From assembly GCA_035610835.1 (NCBI GenBank), contig CM069455.1, forward strand, positions 40,627,944 to 40,691,943: a DNA stretch of 64,000 nt, in the 5' to 3' direction. This DNA comes from Ophiura sarsii (Eukaryota; Echinodermata; Ophiuroidea; Amphilepidida; Ophiuridae). Shown here piece by piece: positions 1 to 12,246 of this stretch (within the stretch, counting starts at the first letter, position 1; each line of letters opens with the position of its first letter). The translations under genes and the position numbers were made by a program. Below the pieces are notes generated by a model. That model saw nothing but the letters and a program-made list of their open reading frames with translations. It ran no database searches and was not told where the DNA came from.

Positions 1-114
1 TTTATAATGTTGTGGGTTCACCAATAGAGTTGATTTTGGTATCAAAATAATTTCCAAAATCTCGTCTATCAAGATATGGTTACATTTATACCATATGATT
101 TATATTTTATGAGA

Positions 115-156
115 TATGACTCTTCAAAAACGTGCATAGACTTTTGGGACACCCTG
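115..156. mobile_element. Right end of a mariner-type element (partial)
   Basis: The motif GGGACACCCTG followed by TA matches the ends of mariner/Tc1-like elements. The same ending occurs at 55143-55153. The other end would lie left of the window, so only this terminus can be seen. Confidence 0.4.
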
Positions 157-164
157 TATAAGCT

Positions 165-900
165 ATTGCTATCTAATATAAGCTGATATCGGCTAACTAG
201 AGCGCTAGCTAATATAAGCTACTACCCGCTAATGCGATATGATAGTTCGATTTCTTCTTTATTGTAAACATAGATATATCAGCTATTAGCTATTACAACA
301 ATCTAATATACGCTATTGGAAGCTAATATAAGCTATTGGTAGCTAATATCAGCTATTGGTAGCTAATATCAGCTATTGGTAGCTAATATCAGCTATTGAT
401 AGCTAATATCTGGTTATGCGGTAATAGTTAGATTTTTATTTTATTATAAACCTAGCTATAGCTGATATAAGCTATTGGTAGCTAATATAAGCTATCGATA
501 CCTGATTTTGGCTAATAGGATAATGGTACATAGATTCTTACTTTATTCTAAATCTAGTTATAGCTGATATTAGCTATTACAACCTTCTATTATAACAATC
601 ATATAAGCTAGTGCTATCTAACATAAGCTGATATCGGCTTAATAGAGCGCTAGCTAATATAGCTAATATTCGCTAATGCGATATGGTAGTTCGATTTCTT
701 CTTTATTCTAGACATAGATATACCAGCTATTAGCTATTACAACAATCTAATAATACGCTATAGGTAGCTTATATAAGCTATTGGTAGCTAATGTCAGCTA
801 TTGATAGCTAATATCGGGTTATGCGCTAATGGTAGTTATATTTTTACTTTATTATAAACCTAGCTATAGCTGATATTAGCTATTACAACAATATATTATA
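165..900. repeat. Degenerate 20-bp AGCTAATAT/AGCTATTGGT tandem repeat
   Basis: The sequence is made of variants of a ~20-bp word, AGCTATTGGTAGCTAATATC. The clearest perfect tandem stretch is about 300-410. Larger blocks repeat too: the stretch near 170-290 recurs near 600-740. It looks like the ancestral simple repeat from which the 100-bp array at 1556-4408 grew, since it shares the AGCTAATATAAGCTA core. Confidence 0.75.
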
Positions 901-990
901 AGATAAAACATTAACTCGATCGTTTCCCAAACACATCAAGGGTCGTTCTTAAAAAAGCCAATAAAATGTAAAAATGTAAACACCTTTTAA

Positions 991-1229
991 CGCTTTCCAC
1001 GCGGCTATTATTTTTACCATACACAAAAGAGTTTTTTCAGAAACCTTTCATAATTTTCAAAGTCTATCTCAAAGATTACTGACCAAACACAAGGCATGTT
1101 TGTACTTATTTCAATGCATTTCTCACGGTGATTCCAAATATGGTAATGAAATACAATAATTTTGACATTTTTGAAACATTTTGTGACATTTTGGAATGTC
1201 GTCTGCAGCTGCCTGCCGCGTGGAAAGTG
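991..1229 (+). mobile_element. TTAA-flanked miniature element, CACTTTCCACGCGG family (copy 1)
   Basis: Terminal inverted repeats of the form CACTTTCCACGCGGC (first base pairs slightly diverged here) are flanked by TTAA at 987-990 and 1230-1233. The ~239-bp interior is AT-rich and non-coding, with a CTGCAG near the right end. TTAA duplication is the signature of piggyBac-type insertion, but the terminal sequence is not the canonical piggyBac one, so the superfamily is inferred from target site only. At least eight further copies lie in the window. Confidence 0.75.
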
Positions 1230-1234
1230 TTAAG

Positions 1235-1555
1235 GTGGTTACATTTGGTATAACTTTGGTGTAGGAAGCCAATGACGTTTAAACCGGTATTAAAAGCATG
1301 TTAAGAGTTTAAACATCACATTGTTGGTGTTTTTAACTTGGTGTTAGAAGCCATAGAAATTTAAACCCTTATTAAGCGTTAAAACATCAAATCGATCCCG
1401 GAACACACGATTGGTCGTTCTTTAAAACGTGTAGGTGTAGAAAGCCAATAAAAGTTAAAATTCTTAATATGCATGATAACACTTTCTACGCGCCATAATT
1501 TACCATAATTATTATCGAACAACAGATTTTTCATAACCTTTCGTAACAGTTTTCA
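1235..1555. other. Non-coding spacer with diverged internal repeats
   Basis: Phrases such as AGAAGCCA, GTTTAAAC and GGTCGTTCTT recur here and at 905-960, either side of the miniature element. That element therefore inserted into an older repeat. No gene is visible. Confidence 0.4.
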
Positions 1556-4408
1556 ATGAGGAAAAAATATAAAATAAAGATAGCCCATTAGCAGATAGGG
1601 GTAGCTGATATAAGCTAAGGGGTTGTGATAGCTGATAGCCACAATAGCTAAGTTTTCAATGAGGGAAAAAATATATAATAAAGATAGGCCTAGCCCATTA
1701 GCAGATAGGGGTAGCTAATATAGTGATAGCTGATAGCTCAATAGCTACGTTTTCGAGAGAAAAAAATATAAAATAAAGATATCCCATTAGCAGATAGGGG
1801 TAGCTAATATAAGCTAACGGGTTGTGATAGCTGATAGCTCAATAGCTAAGTTTTCGAGGGATAAAATTAAAATTAAAAATAGCCTATTAGCAGATAAAAG
1901 GGGTAGCTAATATAAGCTAACGGGTTGTGATAGCTGATAGCTCAATAGCTACGTTTTAGAGGGAAAAATATAAAATAAAGATAGCCCATTAGAAGATAGG
2001 GGTAGCTAATATAAGCTAACGGGTTGTGATAGCTGATAGCTCAATAGCTAAGTTTTCGAGGGAAAAAAATATAAAATAAAAATAGCCCATTAGCAGATAG
2101 GGGTGGCTAATATAAGCTAACGGGTTGTGATAGCTGATAGCTCAATAGCTACGTTTTCGAGGGAAAAAAATATAAAATCAAGATAGCCCATTAGCAGATA
2201 GGGGTAGCTAATATAAGCTAATGGTTGTGATAGCTGATAGCTCAATAGCTACGTTTTCGAGGGGGGAAAATATAAAATAAAGGTAGCCCATTAGCAGATA
2301 GGGGTAGCTAATATAAGCTAACGGGTTGTGATAGCTGATAGCTCAATAGCTACAGTTTTCGAGGGGAAAATATAAAATAAAGATAGCCCATTAGCAGATA
2401 GGGTAGCTAATATAAGCTAACGGGTTGTGATAGCTGATAGCTCATAGAAAAAAATATAAAATCAAGATAGCCCATTAGCAGATAGGGGTAGCTAATATAA
2501 GCTAACGCGTTGTGATAGCTGATAGCTCAATAGCTACGATTTCGAGGGAAAAAATATAAAATCAAGATAGCCCATTAGCAGATAGGGGTAGCTAATATAA
2601 GCTAACGGGTTGTGATAGCTGATAGCTCAATAGCTACTGTTTTCGAGGGAAAAATATAAAATAAAGATAGTTCATTAGCAGATAGGGTAGCTAATATAAG
2701 CTAATGGGTTGTGATAGCTGATAGCTCATAGAAAAAAATATAAAATCAAGATAGCCCATTAGCAGATAGGGGTAGCTAATATAAGCTAACGCGTTGTGAT
2801 AGCTGATAGCTCAATAGCTACGATTTCGAGGGAAAAAATATAAAATAAAGATAGCCCATTAGCAGATAGGGGTAGCTAATATAAGCTAACGGGTTGTGAT
2901 AGCTGATAGCTCAATAGCTACAGTTTTCGAGGGAAAAAATATAAAATAAAGATAGCCCATTAGCAGATAGGGTAGCTAATATAAGCTAACGGGTTGTGAT
3001 AGCTGATAGCTCAATAGCTACGTTTTCCAGGGAAAAAATAAATAAAATCAAGATAGCCCATTAGCAGATAGGGGTAGCTAATATAAGCTAACAGGTTGTG
3101 ATAGCTGATAGCTCAATAGCTACGTTTTCCAGGGGAAAAAAATATAAAATCAAGATAGCCCATTAGCAGATAGGGGTAGCTAATATAATCTAACGGGTTG
3201 TGATAGCTGATAGCTCAATAGCTACAGTTTTCGAGGGGAAAAATATAAAATAAAGATAGCCCATTAGCAGATAGGGTAGCTAATATAAGCTAACAGGTTG
3301 TGATAGCTGATAGCTCAATAGCTACGTTTTCCAGGGGAAAAAAATATAAAATCAAGATAGCCCATTAGCAGATAGGGGTAGCTAATATAAGCTAACGGGT
3401 TGTGATAGCTGATAGCTCAATAGCTACAGTTTTCGAGGGAAAAAACATAAAATAAAGATAGCCCATTAGCAGATAGGGTAGCTAATATAAGCTAACGGGT
3501 TGTGATAGCTGATAGCTCAATAGCTACGATTTCCAGGGGGATAAAATATAAAATCAAGATAGCCCATTAGCAGATAGGGATAGGTAATATAAGCTAACGG
3601 GTTGTGATAGCTGATAGCTCAATAGCTACGATTTCCAGGGGGAAAAATATAAAATCAAGATAGCCGATTAGCAGATAGGGGTAGCTAATATAAGCTAACG
3701 GGTTGTGATAGCTGATAGCTCAATAGCTCCCTTTTCCAGGGAAACAAATATAAAATCAAGATAGCCCATTAGCAGATAGGGGTAGCTAATATAAGCTAAC
3801 GCGTTGTGATAGCTGATAGCTCAATAGCTACGATTTCCAGGGGAAAAATATAAAATCAAGATAGCCCATTAGCAGATAGGGGTAGCTAATATAAGCTAAC
3901 GGGTTGTGATAGCTGATAGCTCAATAGCTACGATTTCCAGGGGAAAAAAATAAAATAAAATCAAGATAGCCCATTAGCAGATAGGGGTAGCTTATATAAG
4001 CTAACGGGTTGTGATAGCTGATAGCTCAATAGCTACGATTTCCAGGGAAAAAAATATAAAATCAAGATAGCCCATTAGCAGATAGGGGTAGCTAATATAA
4101 GCTAACGGGTTGTGATAGCTGATAGCTCAATAGCTACGATTTCGAGGGAAAAAATATAAAATCAAGATAGCCCATTAGCAGATAGGGGTAGCTAATATAA
4201 GCTAACGGGTTGTGATAGCTGATAGCTCAATAGCTACGATTTCGAGGGAAAAAATATAAAATCAAGATAGCCCATTAGCAGATAGGGGTAGCTAATATAA
4301 GCTAACGGGTCGTGATAGCTGATAGCTCAATAGCTACGTTTTCCAGGGGAAAAAATATAAAATCAAGATAGCCCATTAGCAGATAGGGGTAGCTAATATA
4401 AGCTAAAC
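1556..4408. repeat. ~100-bp satellite array (about 28 units)
   Basis: The unit contains GATAGCCCATTAGCAGATAG, AGCTAATATAAGCTAACGGG and TGATAGCTCAATAGCTACG, followed by a short A-rich/TATAAAAT tract. Successive GATAGCCC positions (for example 2185, 2285, 2385, 2469, 2569, 2669, 2753) give spacings of mostly 100 bp. Shorter 84-bp units lack the CAATAGCTACG segment. Identity between units is very high from about 2100 to 4380, indicating recent homogenisation. The array ends abruptly near 4408 and has no coding potential. Confidence 0.95.
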
Positions 4409-6110
4409 ATTACTTTTGTTAGGGGTACCCCTTTAGCTGATAGCGATAGCTAATATACGATCCCTATACATATACATGTATAATAGTAACAAAAATCTCG
4501 TTACATTTAGCAAAAAAGGGCTACTGTAAGAATATATAATATACACATAAATAGCTCCTAATAGCCAAGGCCCTTAAAAAAAACTGTAATACCGCACCTA
4601 ACTCCCGCTTGGTAGGTTCACTGAAACCCCCGGGTGTTGAAATTTGTAGCTTTAGCTTGATCATAATTATAAGCTTGTTGATCCTAAGACATAATCAGGA
4701 TGTTGACAAAAATATTTTCATAATGCTAAGGGGTTATGCAAGATGGCGTCCAAAATGGCCGCCATAACTGGTCAAATCTCATAAAATGACATATAGCAAT
4801 CAAATTGTATTGTGAAAGTAAAGTTTTAATAGTGGGATGTATGTATTAGACCACTAGACACTCATATCCAGAACTTTTGCCTTGTTAACACACCTAAATC
4901 CAAGATGGCCGCCAAAAACAAAAACTGTATTAGTTTTATTGTTAGTGTTACAATAGAAATGAACAAAAGATATATCTATAGATTTTAATCTACCCAGTAA
5001 ACGTATGTATGTGACAAGGTATTATTGAATGGTATAGACACCATATTTTGATCAATATCCTTTTCATTCCTGGCCATTCAAGGACACACATAGCATTTTC
5101 TCGCAGCTTGTGTGCGTTGAAAATGCGAATTTGGAAACGTCACGGATTGTTATTAAATGGTGTTAATAATGGTTTATCTTTGTTGATTTGTGGCATGTTT
5201 GGTACCAAATTGTTTTAAAAAGATTCATCTAAATGTCTATCCGGTCTGTTTGGACAAAAAATTATCGAAAAACACTCTATAGACCATTTCAAATCTGGAA
5301 ATTTAAGATCGGTTCCGAATGTTTCCGATTAGCCGAGTGATTTGACGCTCGGTTACATGACCTGTCAGGTCACACATTACACCTACAAGCCCTTATAGAA
5401 GTATCCCTTTTCCAGAACCAATTTTGCCCCCATCAGGGCACGGACCCTGTGTATTTTCTAGCCCGGCTACTAGGATCACTGCTCAAGGTCCCGCCGCGCC
5501 AGGTGATATCCTGGATTTGTCCATGGTAGGAAGAACTTGGTACTAACATGGTACTAGTGGGGACTTAAGAAATGTAATCATATTACAGTTTTTGCTGATT
5601 TTCTTGTGTTAATGTTCATAAATGAATAATGTTCATATTGTTTGCTGGTCGAACGAGTGAAATCCATGGGATATTAACGGGGAAAAAAAGTATTAGTGAC
5701 AGAAAATGTTAAAAGTGTACCCAGACACAGCTTTATTTAAATTTAATTAAATTGGATAATTTTCCAGGTGGAAAGAAGCCCAAAGTCTTACTTTTGAAAG
5801 TTGTGGTGTTGAGAAGTTCACACTTTAACTTCTATTTGTCATTCGTCGGTCTCATCACATACATATCTATTCGACGCAACATGCTTTTCGAGAAAATCGA
5901 GATTGAAAATCCTGTCGTCAGATTTGGCTTCAAACTTGCTTATTTCTTAATCAATATTCCTAGATAGGATATATACATGAAGTGGACCGTTGGTACTTTC
6001 TATTTAGGTCATTTTTGTGTGCTAATCTTTTGAATAACATTGATTAAAATGGTACCAAACTTATAGCTCTGTATGTGTTCATTATTTACGATGATTTCTC
6101 GTATAGAGCG
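4409..6110. other. Gene-poor spacer with AAGATGGC motifs
   Basis: No supportable gene is present. AAGATGGCGTCC-like words occur at about 4742-4760 and 4902-4915 and resemble those in the element at 7386-7992. A partial inverted-repeat element lies at 5282-5372. The short open frame at 5752-5967 has no recognisable domain, and its context is unconvincing. Confidence 0.4.
5282..5372 (-). mobile_element. End fragment of the GACCATTTCAAAT inverted-repeat element
   Basis: The fragment begins GACCATTTCAAAT after TA and runs through a GATTAGCCGAG word and CTCGGTTACATGAC. It is the reverse complement of the right end of the complete element at 53758-54254. Only one terminus is recognised. Confidence 0.6.
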
Positions 6111-6111
6111 C

Positions 6112-6295
6112 GTATAGATCTCTAGTGTGAAACGCGTAGAATTTGCGACGTTCAAATAGCTCATTGCTCATGGAATAGATCTCTACGTGAAACGCGTAGA
6201 ATTTGCGATGCTCAAATAGCTCATGGAATAGATCTGTATGTGAAACGCGTAGAATTTGCGATGTTCAGATAGCTCATGGAATAGATCTGTACTAT
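6112..6295. repeat. Three-copy tandem repeat, ~58-68 bp unit
   Basis: The unit GTGAAACGCGTAGAATTTGC, followed by a run ending CAAATAGCTCATGGAATAG and ATCT, occurs three times with few differences. Weaker relatives (ATAGATCT, GTGAAACG-like) appear again at 6600-6700. No coding role is evident. Confidence 0.8.
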
Positions 6296-6299
6296 GTAC

Positions 6300-7385
6300 T
6301 TGCAGCTCGCAGGCCCTAATAATATTCCATAAAATCTATTTAATTAGTATCATAAATGTTGAATTAAACATCTACATCATAGTGAATCATCATTATTTTT
6401 ATCATACATTTCTTTTTTTGTACCTTGAGGATCTCCTTATACCATTTTAAAGAATAAATATGTAATTAATTTGATAACCAGAACAGTCTGTTTGAGGAGT
6501 AAAATCGTCTTAAGATGCGTAAATTATGTTTTCTCAAAGAGATCTATAATGTGTATCATACACGTAATCGCGTAATTATTCTAAAAAAGTGCATCACGTA
6601 CATAGAGATCTATTTGGAATAATACATCGTCGCGATAACTATAACATTTTCACATACAGATCTATATGGAATAGCGCTATATATGAAACGCTGAAATGTA
6701 AAAAACAGCAAATACACCAAATTCAAGGACTTACCGTATATCTCATTAATTAAACAGAGTTGAGGTATGTAACTTGAGTTACTGAAAGAGCACGATACAA
6801 TATTACTAAAAACCGATTTTCTCAAAAATTCATAATCTCTCGAATAGATCAGCATGTGATGAGACCGACGCTTTGAAATTAGTACTATTTCAAATTTAGT
6901 CAAATCAAAAGTTCAAAATTCGGAATAAAGTCATAATATATTATCCCTGGATCAGATTTTAGTTTTTAAAAACTAGCCCAATGTGGCTGAAAGTCACCGC
7001 GTGTGTCAAAATTCATGTTGCTAGATTGTAGATAGACTGCCTCAGGGTCTCCCCAGCATGCGGTCAGTGTGTTGAATTGCACAATTCTTGTTTTAAGAAA
7101 TTCAATGTTTAACTTGAATTTGTTTAAAAACCAGTGCGATTTCAGATTTTGTCATATATAAAATTCAAATTTCAAAAGAAATTACGATTATATAGCAGAT
7201 TTTAGTTAAAAATGTAGCCCAATGGGCTCAAACTATACAGGATGGTGGAACGTAATGTGATCAGATTTTGGGCAACACCCAGACCAGTCCTGGCAGTTGC
7301 TACCACCTGTGATTTTTTATTACCGCTGATTTAGACTTAAAAGCCGGTAAATCTGGGATTAGTCGGGTCACTGTAATTTGACCTA
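6300..7385. other. AT-rich spacer, nothing recognisable
   Basis: Short chance frames occur on both strands (for example 6610-6903 minus), but none shows a known domain. The phrase AAATTTAGT/GATTTTAGTT... AGCCCAATG recurs near 6955 and 7200, suggesting an old diverged repeat. Confidence 0.3.
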
Positions 7386-7992
7386 ACAAAAATTGCAACA
7401 AAAGGTTTTTCAACTGATTCTGCTTCCAGGTGATATCAAGAATGGCCAAATGAAAGTCCCAAAAAATGTAACTTCCGAAAAATGGTTATTTTCAAGATGG
7501 CGTCCAAGATGGCTGCCAACATCATAAAATGGCTATAACTCTGGTATTAATTAATCACCCTAAAATATAAATTTGGTATTTATTCCTAGGTTTTAGGGAG
7601 TGATAAACTCAATCAGACTGGTTTAAGGTTTCCTAGAAACTCAGGTGCACTCTACAACAAAGATGGCGTCCAAGATGGCCGCCAATATCATAAAATGGGT
7701 ATAACTCTGGTATAATCACCTTAGAGATGTAAATGTGGTACATACATCCCCAGGTTAGGGTGTGATCAACTCAATCAGACTAGTTTAAAGTTTCCTAGGC
7801 ACTCAGGTGCACTCTACAACAAAGATGGCGTCCAAGATGGCTGCAAATAGCACTATAATGTGGCTATAACTTCGTTACGCCATCTTGAAAATAACCCCTT
7901 TCCGGATTTTTTTTTGGGGGACTTTCTTGTGGCCAATCCTGATATCACCTGGAAGCAGAATCAGTAGAAAAACCTTTTGTAGCAATTTTGGG
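7386..7992. mobile_element. Inverted-repeat element carrying an internal AAGATGGCGTCC tandem repeat
   Basis: The left arm (7386-7510) and right arm (7865-7992) are inverted copies over ~110 bp. Both carry ACAAAAGGTTTTTC, GATTCTGCTTCCAGGTGATA and GAAAATAACC/GGTTATTTTC. Between the arms, a ~160-bp unit with AAGATGGCGTCCAAGATGG and ATAACTCTGGTAT repeats about two and a half times. No open reading frame spans it. It is a non-autonomous fold-back-type element of unknown superfamily, with no target duplication resolved. Confidence 0.75.
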
Positions 7993-8044
7993 GGTTGAGG
8001 TGTTTTTATCACACAATTACCCGCCTAGATAGATCTACAAGGGT

Positions 8045-8483
8045 CTGTAGGCGTAATGCAGGTCATGTCCATGTGCCGGAGAAAAACAAACGTGTTTTTT
8101 ACCCGTCTGCCCGTGTGATAGATTGCGCTGGTGTTGGTGATAGATTGCATCCCTCACAAAGTTGATGTTGCGGTATTTCAGTTACAAAAACGTTGAGATA
8201 GAAGAGATTTGGGGTAATATTTTTACTTTTTACCGTCTGCTCGATACATTTCGAATTTGCCCGTCAACGCCATTGTTGATATAAAAAATCAATATCTAAT
8301 TAGCCTCGTTCCACATTTTACTTCTCATGTGTGCACGCGTGTATGTAAACATAGTAAATCACTAGGCGGGCAACCATCTAGGACAACGACGTGAATGCGA
8401 TCAACTGTTGCGAAGAACGCACAACGCACCTACTCCACGTGACCTATTTTTCCGAAGATTTCCGATCTCAATTTTAAATGGTC
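8045..8483 (-). mobile_element. Copy of the GACCATTTCAAAT inverted-repeat element (one end missing)
   Basis: Read on the minus strand this matches 53758-54190: the GGTC...TTTAAA end at 8470-8483, the CACGTGGAGTAGGTGCGT and GATCGCATTCACG region, and the ACACGCGTGCACACATGAG region. A CCGGCACATGGACATGAC word comes near the other end. TA follows the preserved terminus. The opposite terminus is absent or too diverged. Confidence 0.7.
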
Positions 8484-8489
8484 TACAGG

Positions 8490-10491
8490 ACATAAACAAA
8501 GTGTATGACTTTCTTTTGTTGAGCACTTTAGTTTTGGAATTATGACCATATTTATTGCGATAGATAGGTTCACGTCGTGTCTAAATGTTAAAAAACCACA
8601 TAGGGTTATTAAAACCAGAACCGAGGTCAGTCATCATTAATTCCCTCATGTAATATTAACTGTTTTCCCCCTAGATTATCGGAACCATTATTTTAATTCG
8701 TTTTAATTTTTTTCAGTACATTTTCAGGATTTTTTTGTGCGTGCTTGTGCCAAAACCAAGCGATATCGATCACAGTGGCGTGTGCAAAGGACACTCACCA
8801 TTGACTATCATTAGGGGTAATCGAAATCAAATTGGTATAAAAAGTAGCGAGTTTTCGCGCCACGTGCATGTCCAGAAATATTATTTTACAAGTCCGTTTA
8901 AAAAAATATGTACCTTAATTATGGCCAGATTCACGTAAATAGTTTTTACTCGCGCTATGCGCGCATATTATCAGGAATAGACACGCTGGCAAAATAAAGG
9001 ATATCCTGCACACACCACTCCTTAATTAGTTCGCTTCGTTTAGACCCTTTTCATTTAACTTGTTATAGTCGATTCGCAGACATTGGCCGATTTTAGCGAT
9101 TTACCATTTCAGTAAAGAGGTAACAGAAGCAAACGAGGGGGAGGCACTCGAATTTAATCGTAATATGCAAGGTTAATACCGTGTCTTCGTGTGCATGTAC
9201 TACTGTGATGTAGTCACCACTATGTGCCTAGTGACAGGGAACTTGCGGTTGGATTATCGGCATAACGATAAAGAAATGTATTGTTATTCAGATAAATTGA
9301 TAAAGGTATTCAGGTGGTCTCATAGCCAGAAATACTTAAAGTAACGTTTATAATCCGTATCTTGGTTGATATAACTGTTTTTCCATTTAATTAGGACAAA
9401 TGGTTTTGTACCTAGGTATATAAAAAATGATTATTTAATTATTTTCCGGGTTTTTCTTGCAAATAAATAAGTAGAACTGTTATTTTCATTTTAATGTTTC
9501 CTTTATTCCACGTGCATAATAAAAACGGAAAATAATAAAAAGTATCCACTAAATTATGAATAGGTAAAATGACATACATAATATTTTTCTTTCGAAACCT
9601 GTATACGGTCGATGATGGTCGATTTGTTTTTATTGTGGTAACCGCTTCCAAAGGGATAACACATTTGAAGCTGCTGGATTAAGTTTTTGGTTGTCGTGAT
9701 TGTAAAGCTATATAATCAGCCCTATTCATAAAGCCACACTATCATGAATAGCATTTGACTATGGAGCGCAAATAATCATGATAATAACATCTATAAAAGT
9801 ACCGCTGTTTCATCATTGGTCAAAATGGGTTCCTCTAACGCCTAATGGACGAGGTCCAAAATCGATACCGATGCGCCAGAGTTTATGAATCTACTATAGT
9901 GTCACTCTCTGAACCGATATGTACCGATAGAGGGCTCACTCACTGTGACCGCTCCCCCAGACGACGCTGGACACGGGCGTATTCACGAGTATTCAGGTTA
10001 AAATATGCGAACGAGGTTACGTGATCAAGTAAATGGGACGAACGCTTAACAACTGTTTAAATTCAAAAAATGACACTGACACTACTGGAGTTGGTTATCC
10101 AACTCCAGCAGTTTTATGATGAAATAATTTAGTTCCAACGTGTGATGAATTTTATGGAGTCGTATAATCAAAATTCATTGTTACATTAAAACCAACGGAA
10201 ATTCAAAATTAACGACCGTTCGTGTCCACCGTCGTCTGGCTTCCCATCCTCTGATCTCACCCGGACTAAAAGGGCGGTTGGGATCGGTTTTTGGCAAGGC
10301 GAAGTATCAGATCAGACATGTCAGAGGGTGTTGTTCGATTGTGTGACAGTGAAATTACGCACGGTCTATGACGTCAACTACTCCTAAAACTAAACCCATG
10401 GAATACCAAGAAATGCGGGCATTTCTTGGAAAATTATGGATACTCACTCTAGTAACAATTTTTTCAAATCATAAAATTAAACAGCAAACCA
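8490..10491. other. Spacer downstream of the secreted-protein exon
   Basis: No convincing exon was found, although the 3' exon(s) of the minus-strand gene ending at 10500 should lie somewhere to the left. A perfect 10-bp hairpin, CTGGAGTTGG/CCAACTCCAG with a TTAT loop, sits at 10085-10108. The short open frames at 8735-8938 and 9439-9651 show no domain. Confidence 0.35.
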
Positions 10492-12198
10492 TTACTTACG
10501 ATGTTTCTCATAGACATGAGTTGGTGAAGAACCCTTTCTTTTTCTTTCATGCTGGAAATTGTGGTGGTGTCGGGATCCCTCTTCTTGCGTACTCCTTGCT
10601 GGTAGCGTCTCGGTTTCCTCCGCGGGTGGCGTGTGTGAATTCGGTCTGTGCTTTGGGTGGTGTCTTGTACCCTGCTGTTCATGATTAGGGACTGGAGCAT
10701 TATGCTGCAAATCCTCTGGTCGGCGCCCTAGTGGTCGTTCTACAGGTCGTGGTCCATGCCCTATTTGCTGTTGTGGAGGTAGAGCCTGTGGAGGTGGCTG
10801 CCCATAATGTCCACCGGCGTAATTACCGCCTTGTCCACCAGCGTTATAACCGCCTTGTCCACCGTAATGACCGCCTTGTTGTCCACCGGCGATATAGCCA
10901 CCTTGTTGGCTACCACCGTAATATGCGACTTGTTGGCCACCGGCGTAACCTCCGCCGTGGCCACCGGCGTAACCTCCGCCGTGGCCGCCGTGGCTGCCGT
11001 AACCTCCGCCATGGCCGCCGTAACCTCCGCCATGGCCGCCGTAGTAGTAATGTTCGGTCACAATATGTACGGGTGGAGGTGGATGATAGTAACGCTCATG
11101 AACGACGCGATGTGTGCTGTAAGATGCATGTTGCGGACCGTACTGCGGCGGGTGGAAAATCGCATGCGCACCCCCTTCGTTAGAATGACTAGACTCGTAG
11201 AAATGTTCAGGATGCGGACCGTACACCGGAGTTGAATGCTGCGGGTGTAACATCGCATGCGCACCCCCATCGTAAGAATGACTAGACTCGTAGTGTGCAG
11301 GTTGTCCACCGGCGTAATAGGCGCCTTGTTGGCCACCGCCGTAATATGCGACTTGTTGGCCACCGGCGTAACCTGATTGTCCCTTCTGTTGTGGTCCGGG
11401 CTGTGGAGGCCAACCATTGTGAGGGGTTCCTGCGGATTGCCCATTTACACCCGACTGATAATGATATTCATATGATTGTCCATTTTGTTGTGGTCCTGGC
11501 GGAGGAGGCCCGTTATTCAGAGGGGTTCCTTCGGATTGCCCGTTGGAGGCCAACCATGGAGGAAAACCATTCGAATTAGGGGGTCCTGCGGATTGCCCAC
11601 TTACACCCGACTGATAATGATATTCATATGATTGTCCCTTTTGTTGTGGTCCTGGCGGAGGAGGCCCGTTATTCGGAGGGAGTCCTGCGGATTGCCCGTT
11701 TACACCCGACTGATAATGATATGATGATGATTGTCCCTCCTGGTGTGGTCCTGGCGGTGGAGGCCAATCCTTTGGAGGGGATGGACCTTCAGACCTACTA
11801 GAGGAACTCCATGATTGTCCACTTTGTCCACCATAAGTCTGTCCTGGCGGAGGAGGCCCGTTATTCAGAGGGATTCCTGCGGATTGCCCGTTGGAGGCCG
11901 ACCATGGAGGCCATTCATTCGAAGTAGGGGGTCCTGCAGATTGCCCATTTACACCCGACTGATATTGATAACTATTTGATTGTCCCTTTTGTTGTGGTCC
12001 TGGCGGAGGAGGCCAATCCTTTGGAGAGGATGGACCTTGAGAGCTACTAGAGGAACTCCAGGCTTGTCCACCGTGTCCACCATAAGTCTGTTGTTGTTGT
12101 TGTTGCTGCTGCTGATACTGAGGAGGGGGCATCTGTGGTACCGAATAGTGAACCATGGATAGCACGCCGACCATCAGAAAAAACGTGTTGCGCGCCAT
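10492..12198 (-). CDS. Secreted Pro/Gln/Gly/His/Tyr-rich low-complexity protein (large exon)
   Basis: The frame encodes up to 568 residues. Residues 1-21 form a good signal peptide (basic start, then FFLMVGVLSMV), implying secretion. Then come a poly-Gln run, about six ~40-residue modules with GPQQKGQS..YHYQSGVNGQSAG and PPPPG, and two YESSH..GGAHA units. A Tyr/His segment (HERYYHPPPP) leads into a GGHGGGYGG-type Gly-rich block, and a basic, His-rich tail follows. The stop at 10492-10494 directly follows a GTAAGT donor (10494-10499 on the minus strand). The true exon therefore probably ends at 10500 and splicing continues to an unseen exon. The 5' side has a pyrimidine-rich acceptor at about 12248. 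The composition suggests a structural, adhesive or matrix protein, but no family is recognised. Related debris lies at 16.49-16.78 kb. Confidence 0.75.
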   Translation of the reverse strand: MARNTFFLMVGVLSMVHYSVPQMPPPQYQQQQQQQQQTYGGHGGQAWSSSSSSQGPSSPKDWPPPPGPQQKGQSNSYQYQSGVNGQSAGPPTSNEWPPWSASNGQSAGIPLNNGPPPPGQTYGGQSGQSWSSSSRSEGPSPPKDWPPPPGPHQEGQSSSYHYQSGVNGQSAGLPPNNGPPPPGPQQKGQSYEYHYQSGVSGQSAGPPNSNGFPPWLASNGQSEGTPLNNGPPPPGPQQNGQSYEYHYQSGVNGQSAGTPHNGWPPQPGPQQKGQSGYAGGQQVAYYGGGQQGAYYAGGQPAHYESSHSYDGGAHAMLHPQHSTPVYGPHPEHFYESSHSNEGGAHAIFHPPQYGPQHASYSTHRVVHERYYHPPPPVHIVTEHYYYGGHGGGYGGHGGGYGSHGGHGGGYAGGHGGGYAGGQQVAYYGGSQQGGYIAGGQQGGHYGGQGGYNAGGQGGNYAGGHYGQPPPQALPPQQQIGHGPRPVERPLGRRPEDLQHNAPVPNHEQQGTRHHPKHRPNSHTPPAEETETLPARSTQEEGSRHHHNFQHERKRKGSSPTHVYEKHRK

Positions 12199-12246
12199 AT
12201 CGCAGCTACACCCGCGAGTGGCCTTGCCCTCACTTTTCGTATTTGG

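Noticed and set aside
1556..4408. Regular array considered as CRISPR
   Set aside because: Units are contiguous and near-identical with no unique spacers; this is a eukaryotic satellite.
10368..12162. Several plus-strand and alternative-frame open frames over the secreted-protein exon
   Set aside because: They are shadows of a compositionally biased exon; none has a signal peptide or splice support.
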